From: Clostridiales bacterium
GTDB taxonomy: Bacteria; Bacillota_A; Clostridia; Saccharofermentanales; Saccharofermentanaceae
Reading direction: 5' to 3'
Assembly: GCA_017649745.1 (NCBI GenBank)
Contig: JAGCGE010000206.1
Span: 1 to 13,913, forward strand
DNA: 13,913 nt
Shown here piece by piece: positions 6,216 through 13,814 of the stretch. The notes beneath the pieces were generated by a model, which was not told where the DNA came from, did no database searches, and saw only the letters and a program-made list of their open reading frames with translations. How positions within the stretch are numbered: position 1 is the first letter of the stretch; each line of letters opens with the position of its first letter. A program made the translations under genes and the position numbers.

Positions 6216-6258
6216 TATTTCCGCATCTATCTATTAGACACAGAAGCCTGCGGAAATA
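6216..6258. repeat. 10-bp perfect inverted repeat around the sigma-gene -10 element
   Basis: TATTTCCGCA (6216-6225) and TGCGGAAATA (6249-6258) are perfect inverted copies separated by 23 nt, flanking the predicted -10 element. Arm length and loop size nearly match the dyad at the lipoprotein promoter, but the arm sequences differ. It could be a regulator site or a cruciform; neither is shown. Confidence 0.6.
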
Positions 6259-6264
6259 TTCGAA
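6232..6264 (-). promoter_or_regulatory. Predicted ECF-sigma promoter of the sigma-factor gene
   Basis: On the minus strand, TTCGAATATTTC (6264 to 6253) is followed by 13 nt and GTCTAATA (6239 to 6232), about 34 nt before the start codon. The elements and spacing match the lipoprotein promoter, while most of the sequence between them differs. Conservation is therefore confined to what an ECF sigma factor would read. Confidence 0.72.
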
Positions 6265-6316
6265 GAAAGTCGAAAAATAACTTAATGAATGTATTATAAC
6301 GTATTGAATATAGGTT

Positions 6317-6345
6317 TTGACTTAATAATAAAAAGTTCATATAAT
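6317..6345 (+). promoter_or_regulatory. Sigma-A promoter of the metG operon
   Basis: TTGACT (6317-6322), 17 nt, and TATAAT (6340-6345) form a near-consensus promoter. The leader is only about 25-30 nt, too short for a T-box or SAM riboswitch. A 7-bp dyad ATAAGAT-GTT-ATCTTAT (6344-6360) covers the end of the -10 box and the predicted start point and could be an operator. Confidence 0.85.
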
Positions 6346-6378
6346 AAGATGTTATCTTATTAGGAGGTGGTATTTACC

Positions 6379-8331
6379 ATGTCAGAACAAAAGAAGTTTT
6401 ACATTACAACCCCGATCTATTATCCATCGGGTAATCCGCACATTGGCCAGTGCTACACAACACTTGCTTGCGACGTTGTTGCAAGACTCAAGCGAATGCA
6501 GGGCATGGATGTAATGTTTCTGACAGGTACAGACGAGCACGGTCAGAAGATCGAAGATAAGGCTAAGGAAGCCGGCGTCACACCTCAGAAATATGTCGAT
6601 GATATCGTTGCTAACTTTAAGAAGCTCTGGGAGCTCCTCGGTATCAGCTACGACAGATACATCAGAACAACAGATCCTTATCACGTTGAGAGCGTTCAGA
6701 AGATCTTCAAGGAACTCTACGACAGAGGATATATCTACAAGGGCGAGTACACAGGTAAGTACTGTAAGCCATGTGAGTCTTTCTGGACAGAGAGCCAGCT
6801 CGTAGACGGCAAGTGTCCTGACTGCGGAAGAGAGTGCGTTGACGCTTCCGAGGAAGCTTACTTCTTCAAGCTCTCACAGTTCGGACCTAAGCTCGAGAAA
6901 CTTTTGACAGATGAGGAGCTCGATTTCCTCCAGCCTAAGTCCCGTGTTAATGAGATGATCAACAACTTCATCAAGCCGGGTCTTCAGGATCTCTGCGTAT
7001 CCAGAACGAGCTTTACTTGGGGTATCCCTGTAACATTCGATCCTGGTCACGTTGTATATGTATGGATCGACGCTCTTTCCAACTATATCACCGCTTTGGG
7101 ATATGGTAATGAGACATATAACGATTTCGACAAGTATTGGCCTGCTGATATCCACGTAATGGCTAAGGAGATCATCAGATTCCATACTCTTATCTGGCCT
7201 GCAATGCTCATGGCTCTCGATATCCCGCTCCCTAAGAAGGTTATCGGCCACGGCTGGATCACATTCGGCGGCGGTAAGATGAGTAAGTCATCAGGTAACG
7301 TAATCGATCCGTTCGTTCTTTGCGACAGATACGGTGTTGATGCATTGAGATATCATCTCCTCCGCGAGATGCCTTTCGGTGCTGATGCTCCATATACAAA
7401 TGAGATGATGTTCAACAGGATCAACAGCGATCTTGCTAACGATCTTGGTAACCTCGTTTCCAGAACGGTTGCGATGGTATTTAAGTACTTCGATGGTAAG
7501 CTCCCTGCAGACAGGGAAGTTGAGGCTTTGGATGAGGAACTCCTCTCCATGTTCGACGCTCTTCCTGCTGATGTTATCAAGGATTTCGAGACACTTCATA
7601 TCGCTGACGGTCTTGAGAAGACATTCAAGTGCATCGCTAGAGCTAACAAGTACATTGACGAGACAGCTCCATGGGTTCTCGCTAAGGACGAGAGCAAGAA
7701 GGCTAGACTTGCAACAGTTCTTTACAATCTCCTCGATTGCGTAAGAAGAGCATCTATCCTCTTGAGCCCTGTAATGCCACACATCTGTCCTAAGATCTTT
7801 GAGCAGATCGGTGCAACAGCTGAGAACACAACACTTGATGCAGCTTCCGTAAGAGGCGCACTTGCAGCTGACGTAGAAGTTAAGAAGGGAGAAGTTCTTT
7901 TCCCTAGAATAGATATCGAGAAGGAGCTCAAAGAGCTCGAGGCTCTTAATCCTCATAAGGAAGAGAAGTCTGAAGAGCCAGAGGGCGAACCCGAGCCGTT
8001 GAAGGATCTTTGTGTTATCGATGATTTCTATAAGCTTGATATCAGAGCAGGTAAGATCCTTGCTTGCGAGAAGGTACCTAAGTCCAAAAAACTCCTGAAG
8101 TTCCAGATCGACGACGGTTTCGGCACGAGACAGATCCTCTCGGGTATCGCTCAGTACTACGAGCCTGAAGATCTTGTCGGCAAGACAGTCGCTATGATCG
8201 TTAACCTCCCTGTAAGAGAGATGATGGGCCTTGAGAGTAACGGTATGATCCTTTCTGCTAGAGCAGAGGACGGCGGCTACAGAGTAGTAGAACTTAACGA
8301 AGACGTTAAGCCTGGAGCAGATATTTCTTAA
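6379..8331 (+). CDS. metG: Methionyl-tRNA synthetase
   Basis: The 650-residue class I aminoacyl-tRNA synthetase charges tRNA-Met with methionine in the cytoplasm. The N-terminal Rossmann fold has FYITTPIYYPSGNPHIGQ with the HIGH-type signature at 21-24. A zinc knuckle has Cys129/Cys132 and Cys146/Cys149 (CKPC, CPDC). GGKMSKSSGN carries the KMSKS loop at 300-304. The C-terminal part (about 545-650, from FYKLDIRAGKILACEKV) is the EMAP/Trbp111-type tRNA-binding and dimerisation domain found in many bacterial MetG proteins. I chose the ATG at 6379, 11 nt after AGGAGG; an in-frame GTG at 6367 overlaps that ribosome binding site and is unlikely. The codon bias suggests high expression. The tatD gene follows after 1 nt. 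Confidence 0.97.
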   Translation: MSEQKKFYITTPIYYPSGNPHIGQCYTTLACDVVARLKRMQGMDVMFLTGTDEHGQKIEDKAKEAGVTPQKYVDDIVANFKKLWELLGISYDRYIRTTDPYHVESVQKIFKELYDRGYIYKGEYTGKYCKPCESFWTESQLVDGKCPDCGRECVDASEEAYFFKLSQFGPKLEKLLTDEELDFLQPKSRVNEMINNFIKPGLQDLCVSRTSFTWGIPVTFDPGHVVYVWIDALSNYITALGYGNETYNDFDKYWPADIHVMAKEIIRFHTLIWPAMLMALDIPLPKKVIGHGWITFGGGKMSKSSGNVIDPFVLCDRYGVDALRYHLLREMPFGADAPYTNEMMFNRINSDLANDLGNLVSRTVAMVFKYFDGKLPADREVEALDEELLSMFDALPADVIKDFETLHIADGLEKTFKCIARANKYIDETAPWVLAKDESKKARLATVLYNLLDCVRRASILLSPVMPHICPKIFEQIGATAENTTLDAASVRGALAADVEVKKGEVLFPRIDIEKELKELEALNPHKEEKSEEPEGEPEPLKDLCVIDDFYKLDIRAGKILACEKVPKSKKLLKFQIDDGFGTRQILSGIAQYYEPEDLVGKTVAMIVNLPVREMMGLESNGMILSARAEDGGYRVVELNEDVKPGADIS

Positions 8332-8332
8332 T

Positions 8333-9190
8333 ATGAGCAAGAAGAAGGCAAAGGTTTATTACGAAGGTCTTGCCCGCGGCGTTTTCGATACTCATGCGCA
8401 TCTTTATGACAGACGTTATGAGGAGAAGGGCGTTAAGGTGGAAGACCTCCTTGCCAATGCTTCTTCAGCTGGTGTCGACAAGATCCTGATCCCTGCTGAT
8501 ACTATAGCTACTTCTAATCTTGCGACGGAACTTGCTTCTCGTTTCAACGGTGTCCATGATGTCAGTTTATGGGCTTCGGTCGGAGTTCATCCTCATGAAG
8601 CAAAGGACTACGATGCGAAAGCAAGGGAAGATCTGATCGATCTTCTTTCCAAGCGTGACAGTCTTAGGATCCGTGCGATAGGTGAGATAGGTCTTGATTA
8701 CTACTATGATTTCTCTCCAAGAGATATTCAGAAAAAAGTCTTCGTTGATCAGATTAAGCTCTCATATGAAGCTGATGTTCCGTTCATTCTTCATGAGAGG
8801 GATGCGACGGGTGATTGTCTTGAGATCTTGAAGGAAGCATCTAAGTCCGGTTACCTTCGTAAAGCCCCTGGTGTCTGCCACTGCTGTTCGATGTCTGTCG
8901 AAGCAGCTAGAGAGATCCTGAAGCTCGGCTTCTATATCGGCTTTGACGGTCCTCTGACTTTCTCTAATAATCGAAAAGGCGTCGAACTTCTGTTATCATG
9001 TCCTATGGATAGGATCGTAGTAGAGACAGATAGTCCATACTTAACACCTGAACCTAATCGAGGCAGGACTAACGAACCGGCATTTGTACCTTTCGTTCTT
9101 GAGAGAATGTCAGAGATCAAGGATATGGATGTTAAAGAATTAGCCAAGATCACGTCCGATAACGGACTTAGGCTCTACGAGATAGAATAA
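8333..9190 (+). CDS. TatD-family metal-dependent DNase
   Basis: The 285-residue TIM-barrel hydrolase shows the family metal ligands in order: HAH (21, 23) in FDTHAHL, Glu118 in AIGEIGLDYY, His154 in FILHERDA, His183 in VCHCC, and Asp233 in VETDSPYL, followed by TPEPNRGRTNEP. TatD proteins are Mg-dependent 3'-5' exonucleases and endonucleases acting on DNA and some RNA. The protein has about 16 more N-terminal residues than typical members. The segment usually reading HCFSG is HCCSM here. The start lies 1 nt after the metG stop with only a weak GGAG about 15 nt upstream, so translation is probably coupled to metG. The metG-tatD order matches B. subtilis metS-yabD, whose later partners rnmV and ksgA are not found here. 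Confidence 0.93.
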   Translation: MSKKKAKVYYEGLARGVFDTHAHLYDRRYEEKGVKVEDLLANASSAGVDKILIPADTIATSNLATELASRFNGVHDVSLWASVGVHPHEAKDYDAKAREDLIDLLSKRDSLRIRAIGEIGLDYYYDFSPRDIQKKVFVDQIKLSYEADVPFILHERDATGDCLEILKEASKSGYLRKAPGVCHCCSMSVEAAREILKLGFYIGFDGPLTFSNNRKGVELLLSCPMDRIVVETDSPYLTPEPNRGRTNEPAFVPFVLERMSEIKDMDVKELAKITSDNGLRLYEIE

Positions 9191-9207
9191 GCTTAAAGGA
9201 GTTTATT

Positions 9208-9663
9208 ATGAGTAAGAAAGACAAGATACTTATCGTTATAACAATAATACTCGTAGCTGTATTGATCGGCGGATTTGTCTGGGACTATAACGGCTTCCTC
9301 CTCAAGAGGACTCTTAAGATCGAGATCACAGATGATATGGATGTCATATCCATGAATAAGGCCGGCACACTTTTCTATCGTAAGGCATACGAAGCAAGGA
9401 TCAAGCTTCCGAGAGAAAAAGCTGAAGACGAACTTAATCTTATTGTTCAGACATACGGCGCAGATGCTGAGATAATGGATGATCACGAATTCTCTCATTT
9501 TGCAGAAGAGTCATTTAAGTCAGAACTTCTTAAACCTCAGCCTGTAACAGGTACTGAAGTTGCTGTTGTAAAAGCAACAGACGGTGATGATCTTGTAACC
9601 TTCATGATGGATGTCGAGAACGAATCAGATGCATTTATTTATGTATACTACTACAGAGGTTGA
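9208..9663 (+). CDS. Small membrane-anchored protein of unknown function (151 aa)
   Basis: A single N-terminal hydrophobic helix (about 7-26, ILIVITIILVAVLIGGFVW) follows a positive MSKKDK start, so the remaining 120 or so residues should be outside the cell. The soluble part is mixed alpha/beta and acidic, ends in FIYVYYYRG, and I do not recognise it. AAAGGAG lies 6 nt before the ATG. The gene starts 17 nt after tatD with no terminator between, so it probably shares the metG transcript. Its codon use resembles metG and tatD rather than the AT-rich gene that follows. Confidence 0.82.
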   Translation: MSKKDKILIVITIILVAVLIGGFVWDYNGFLLKRTLKIEITDDMDVISMNKAGTLFYRKAYEARIKLPREKAEDELNLIVQTYGADAEIMDDHEFSHFAEESFKSELLKPQPVTGTEVAVVKATDGDDLVTFMMDVENESDAFIYVYYYRG

Positions 9664-9757
9664 TCTGAATTGTTGCTTTATTATTTCTTTCTGTTTGATG
9701 TTATTCTTTGGTGAATGACATCTTTTTATGTCTTTTTGGGAGGTGTGTGAAATATTT

Positions 9758-12700
9758 ATGCTTTATTCGAGGTTTTGTAGGTTTTTATGTATTTGCTTGA
9801 TAATCGCTTTGTTTGTAACGATATTTCCTGCAAAAAAACTATCTGCGAATGAACTGGACGTCCAATATTACTCTGTTCAAGATGGGATAGATTATGTGAT
9901 TGAAACAGTTGTTACTTCAACTTGGGAAAATCATACTAATATTGAATTAAGGATCAAGAATAATGGAATTGAACCTATAGAGAACTGGTTTTTAACGTTT
10001 AAAACGCCATATGTTATCGAGAATATTTGGAATTCAACGATTGTTGAAATTGGTGAAAATGGTGTTTATACAATCAGAAATAATAACTATAATCAGGATA
10101 TTGAAATTAATTCTGAAGTGTCGGTTGGAATAACTCTATATCATTATGGTGTAGAATATTGCAGATTGTCAGATTGGTATTTGCTCAATACCGAGATTAA
10201 AGAAGTTGATCGTAATAAATTCTCAGTAACATATCAAGAGTATTCAAGATGGGATTCTGGTTTTTGTGGTGCTTTGGTGGTCAGTACACAAGAAACGATT
10301 GAAGATTGGTGTATTTCATTTGAATCAGAGTATGATATTACAGATGTTGCAAATGCCAGTATTCTTCTTCACGAAGATAATAGATATGAGATTTCTAACG
10401 ATGGTTATATGCAGAATATCGACAAAGGTATTTATTCAATTAGCATTCAGGGTATACCTACAGAGTCGGACTTTAATCTTAGTAATGTTTCTATGACATC
10501 TATAGGGTTAGCTGTGTCGTTGACAGAAGATAGTGATAATGATGGAATATTGGACTATTGTGACTATTTGGATTTGCAATATTATAATGATCCCGTTACA
10601 ACAAGTCCTACACCCATTGTTTCAGTTATTCCTACAGAAGTTGATGCGCCGACTGAAGAAGTTACCGTTGTTCCAACATTAGGTGAAGAAGTAGATAAAC
10701 AATTGGATTCTGATAAGGATGGGCTTCCGGATTATTATGAAATTGAGATTGGAACAAAAATTGATAATTGGGATTCAGATTGTGATCTTGTGGGAGATTA
10801 TAACGAGGTATTGGTTGGATATGATCCAACCAAGCCAGATTCTGATGATGATGGCATATTGGATGGGGATGAGGATTACGATGATGATAGGTTGATTAAT
10901 TCTGAAGAAGAAACTTATGGGACATACATATATAGTCCTGATAGTGATTTTGATGATCTTAGCGATTATGATGAATTGTATTGTTATTATACGGATCCTA
11001 TGCTTTATGATTCTGACGGAGACGATATTTGCGATGGTGATGAAATATATCTGGGGAAAGACCCAAGGGATTGTTCTGATGTGCAAGAAAAGGTGTTGCA
11101 GTCAGTATCAGAAACAATAAATAATGAAGAGGATCAGTTTCTTAAAAAGATAGATGTTATCATGGAACTGTCAGGAAGAATAGATTATTCTTTGCAAATT
11201 GAAGATGTTTACGGGAAAGATGAATTTCTTACCAACATTAGTTCTAGAATAGGAAGTCCAATCAGTTTTGAATGTGATGAAGAATTTGAGAAAGCCGAAG
11301 TTGCATTTTATTATGATGAGAAATTACTTGGAGAGACTAATGAAGAGGATCTTATTTTGTTATGGTGCAATGAGGATACAGGTGTTTTCGTTGAACAGGA
11401 ACAAGCGGTCATTGATAAAGAGAACAACAAGATTGTTGTTGAACTCAGTCATTTCAGTATATATATGATTGTTGATGGAAAGAAATGGTATGCTCCTATC
11501 GTTTTTCCTGATTATAAATATGAGTTTAATGAGTCAGCAGATCTAGACTTGTTTATTTCCTTAGAGGATATAGATGATTTATCTGTTGATGAAAGAATAA
11601 AGGTTTTAAATGTAGCATGTGAATTGATTGATAATGCTAGTGATAATGATCGAGTTGGTGTGATAATAACTCACTCAAATGGAATTGGTGACCCATACTC
11701 ATCATATTTTATGACTTTAGCACAAACCACTTTTCAAAAGTCTTTACTTAAGAATTATATTGAAGAAAATTATGTTAACAATTCATCTGAACACTTGGGT
11801 AATGATTCTTACATAAATAATGCAATAGCATATTCGACCTTGGTTTCTCAGAATAGTGGGGACATAGGAAATACAAAAAGGATTGTTCAGATAACAAATG
11901 GTAATGCTGAACACTACTTTAACCCTTTGTTTTCAAATCAAACTTATTTGAATAGAGAAAAAGATGTGCCTTTTTATGTTGTTAACATTTCTGAGGATAA
12001 TCATGAAAATGATGAATGGTTAATTGAATGGTGTGCTACATCAAAAGGGTCTTATAGTTTTATTTCCGAATATGATATAGAAAAGCTTGTTTCTGAAATA
12101 AGAACTAATACAGATAGATCTTATGATAAAGATAACGATGGACTTCCGGATTATTTAGAAAGCCAAGGGATGGTCTGTCTGAATTATGATGAATTGATTG
12201 TTACTGATTGCAGTAATCAAGATTTGGATAGAGATGGAATATTAGATGGTTATTCGACAGATGAAGATGCATTGTCGGATAGAGAAGAAATGGGAATTCT
12301 TTATGAGATTCAAAGATGTGATAACGATGATATTAAGATTTACTGTAACGGAAAGATTATCAAGACTTTTTCTGGATATATAAATGACTATGAGTACAAA
12401 GCGTTTGTAAAGTATATTCCAACGGAAAGAGGAAAGACAAATCAGGTTTTCTATATATATTCTAATCCAACATTTAAGGATTCGGATTATGACGAAGTAT
12501 TAGATGATTGTGATGCTTATCCATTAACAAAGAATAAAGAGATTAACTATATCTTCTTCGGTCTTGAATCTGGAGATTCTAACGAATGTATTACGCCTTT
12601 AGTTAAGCGTTATGAGAGAGAATTTCGAAAGAATCATATGAGTTTTATAAGTGTTGAAATAAACGGATGGAATAAATTAGTGAGTAGTTGGCAAGGATTG

Positions 12701-13198
12701 GCATCTATAATGTCTGATGGATGCATCAATGAAAAAATGTGCTATTGCAAAGTGAACAATTTAATTATTGTTTCGCATGGGGCTGTAACGGGAATAGCAT
12801 TTAATGCTGATGATGGAATGCATTATAATGATATTTCTGCATTGGCACAATGTCAGAAAATTCCTATTGATTATATTGATATACAAGCCTGTTATTCTGC
12901 ATATGTTGATGATACGATGCCTGGTAGTATGCCTAGACTATTTGTTGAAGAGTGCGATGTGAAATGCGTATTAGGATGGACAGGAATGAGTGCTTATATA
13001 GAGGACAAGGATGAAAATATGGGATTTGTTTCAAAAAATGATATAGTTGAGAAACATCTTCTGTATTCTGATTATATAGCTTGTTATTGGGATAATGGTG
13101 TATTGAAAGAAAAATGTCTTACTTCTTTTGCTAGATATGTACTATATACTGGTTATGAATTCTGTTTGCCTAGTATGAATGATGATCTTAAGGGGTGA
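9758..13198 (+). CDS. Secreted multidomain protein: CBM2-like, TSP3 repeats, vWA-like, His/Cys C-terminal domain
   Basis: The 1146-residue protein has a signal peptide (1-30, MLYSRFCR then a hydrophobic core, probable cut after KLSA). Residues 45-140 resemble CBM2 cellulose-binding modules (IENWFLTFKTPYVIENIWNS; GVYTIRNNNYN), and 155-252 are a more diverged copy. Calcium-type TSP3 repeats occur at 258-270, 317-440, 788-800, 824-840 and 907-922 (DSDKDGLPDYYE, DSDDDGILDGDE, DKDNDGLPDY). A beta domain ending LSHFSIYMIVD (about 455-575) leads to a vWA-like domain (594-780) lacking its metal site. Residues 930-1146 contain LIIVSHG (His1007) and IDIQACYSA (Cys1045), laid out like the clan CD catalytic pair. 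I chose ATG 9758 because it begins a clean signal peptide; GGGAGG is 14 nt upstream, and ATG 9728 would add ten residues. The gene is AT-richer than its left neighbours. A surface-binding or processing role is inference. Confidence 0.82.
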   Translation: MLYSRFCRFLCICLIIALFVTIFPAKKLSANELDVQYYSVQDGIDYVIETVVTSTWENHTNIELRIKNNGIEPIENWFLTFKTPYVIENIWNSTIVEIGENGVYTIRNNNYNQDIEINSEVSVGITLYHYGVEYCRLSDWYLLNTEIKEVDRNKFSVTYQEYSRWDSGFCGALVVSTQETIEDWCISFESEYDITDVANASILLHEDNRYEISNDGYMQNIDKGIYSISIQGIPTESDFNLSNVSMTSIGLAVSLTEDSDNDGILDYCDYLDLQYYNDPVTTSPTPIVSVIPTEVDAPTEEVTVVPTLGEEVDKQLDSDKDGLPDYYEIEIGTKIDNWDSDCDLVGDYNEVLVGYDPTKPDSDDDGILDGDEDYDDDRLINSEEETYGTYIYSPDSDFDDLSDYDELYCYYTDPMLYDSDGDDICDGDEIYLGKDPRDCSDVQEKVLQSVSETINNEEDQFLKKIDVIMELSGRIDYSLQIEDVYGKDEFLTNISSRIGSPISFECDEEFEKAEVAFYYDEKLLGETNEEDLILLWCNEDTGVFVEQEQAVIDKENNKIVVELSHFSIYMIVDGKKWYAPIVFPDYKYEFNESADLDLFISLEDIDDLSVDERIKVLNVACELIDNASDNDRVGVIITHSNGIGDPYSSYFMTLAQTTFQKSLLKNYIEENYVNNSSEHLGNDSYINNAIAYSTLVSQNSGDIGNTKRIVQITNGNAEHYFNPLFSNQTYLNREKDVPFYVVNISEDNHENDEWLIEWCATSKGSYSFISEYDIEKLVSEIRTNTDRSYDKDNDGLPDYLESQGMVCLNYDELIVTDCSNQDLDRDGILDGYSTDEDALSDREEMGILYEIQRCDNDDIKIYCNGKIIKTFSGYINDYEYKAFVKYIPTERGKTNQVFYIYSNPTFKDSDYDEVLDDCDAYPLTKNKEINYIFFGLESGDSNECITPLVKRYEREFRKNHMSFISVEINGWNKLVSSWQGLASIMSDGCINEKMCYCKVNNLIIVSHGAVTGIAFNADDGMHYNDISALAQCQKIPIDYIDIQACYSAYVDDTMPGSMPRLFVEECDVKCVLGWTGMSAYIEDKDENMGFVSKNDIVEKHLLYSDYIACYWDNGVLKEKCLTSFARYVLYTGYEFCLPSMNDDLKG
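12291..12389 (+). repeat. 99-bp exact repeat, internal copy
   Basis: This segment of the large secreted-protein gene (about residues 845-878) is repeated without mismatch at 13815-13913, the last bases of the window. The true length could exceed 99 bp because the second copy is cut by the window edge. Confidence 0.97.
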
Positions 13199-13203
13199 GA
13201 GTA

Positions 13204-13698
13204 ATGAATAAAAAGAAAATAATTATACTTGCTATATTTGTAGTTTTGTTTGTCTTTCTTGGTATAAAATTGATTATGACTCAAAAAGAATTAGAGAGAA
13301 AAGCTCCTGTGTGGTATGGGGAAATTAGTCAGCACGGATTTCCGCATGAAGAGCAAGCAATTGTTTGTGAAATTCAAGAACTCATGTCAAGTAATGAGTA
13401 CAAGAACTCTGATTTAGATGTTAGATGTTCATCAGTAAAAAGCTTAGCTTATAAGTTGAGCGAATCAGGAACAGATAAATATCCGTATAGTTTGATTAAT
13501 TCTAATGAGATCATAATGGATGATAATGAGATACAATTTATTTCTGTTAATCAGTGCCATTTCTGCATAGTCTTCTCAGTTGATGATCAGGATTATTCTG
13601 AACTCCTTGAAGACCGATATGAATTTGAGGTCAACAGTGCCGAAGGTAAGACAAAGGATATATTGAGTTCTGATCACTTAGAAGAACCTGATAACTAA
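13204..13698 (+). CDS. Small membrane-anchored protein coupled to the large secreted protein (164 aa)
   Basis: The protein starts MNKKKIIILAIFVVLFVFLG, a positively charged N-terminus and one membrane helix (about 5-23), leaving an outer domain of about 135 residues. That domain is acidic, has three Cys (VCEI, VRCSS and the pair QCHFC counted as one motif), and is unrecognised. AGGGG at 13191-13195, inside the end of the previous gene, lies 8 nt before the ATG; an in-frame GTG at 13195 overlaps the previous stop and is less likely. The 5-nt gap and shared AT-rich composition suggest it works with the large protein, for example as an anchor, chaperone or inhibitor. That role is inference. Confidence 0.8.
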   Translation: MNKKKIIILAIFVVLFVFLGIKLIMTQKELERKAPVWYGEISQHGFPHEEQAIVCEIQELMSSNEYKNSDLDVRCSSVKSLAYKLSESGTDKYPYSLINSNEIIMDDNEIQFISVNQCHFCIVFSVDDQDYSELLEDRYEFEVNSAEGKTKDILSSDHLEEPDN

Positions 13699-13703
13699 GT
13701 ATT

Positions 13704-13742
13704 GCGGGGGTGCACCATTTTGATGATGCCCCCCGTGTTTTA
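13704..13742 (+). terminator. Terminator after the large secreted-protein operon
   Basis: CGGGGG (13705-13710), one bulged T and GCA pair with TGC and CCCCCG (to 13735), and GTGTTTTATT follows. It lies 6 nt after the 164-aa gene's stop. The stem is also placed between convergent genes, because a minus-strand stop lies at 13743-13745. Confidence 0.85.
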
Positions 13743-13814
13743 TTAGAAAATATCTTCATCCTCATCATCGCCCATGTCGATCACTGTCTTTGAGACCATG
13801 CCGCCATGATTGAT
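13743..13814 (-). CDS. C-terminal fragment of an unidentified protein, cut at the repeat junction
   Basis: Reading the minus strand leftward gives INHGGMVSKTVIDMG, then the acidic tail DDEDEDIF and TAA at 13745-13743. The sequence looks like a true protein end: a hydrophobic/charged strand and an acidic tail right before a terminator-like hairpin. The frame meets a TAA inside the 99-bp repeat to its right, so the rest of the gene is missing beyond 13814. The fragment is too short to name. Confidence 0.45.
   Translation of the reverse strand: MNHGGMVSKTVIDMGDDEDEDIF

Noticed and set aside
6346..6378. T-box or SAM riboswitch upstream of metG
   Set aside because: The leader from the predicted start point is only about 25-30 nt, too short for either class, and no T-box sequence is present.
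7291..8340. 349-codon minus-strand frame opposite metG
   Set aside because: It is antisense to the conserved tRNA-binding and anticodon regions of metG, has no recognisable domain or ribosome binding site, and is explained by metG codon bias.
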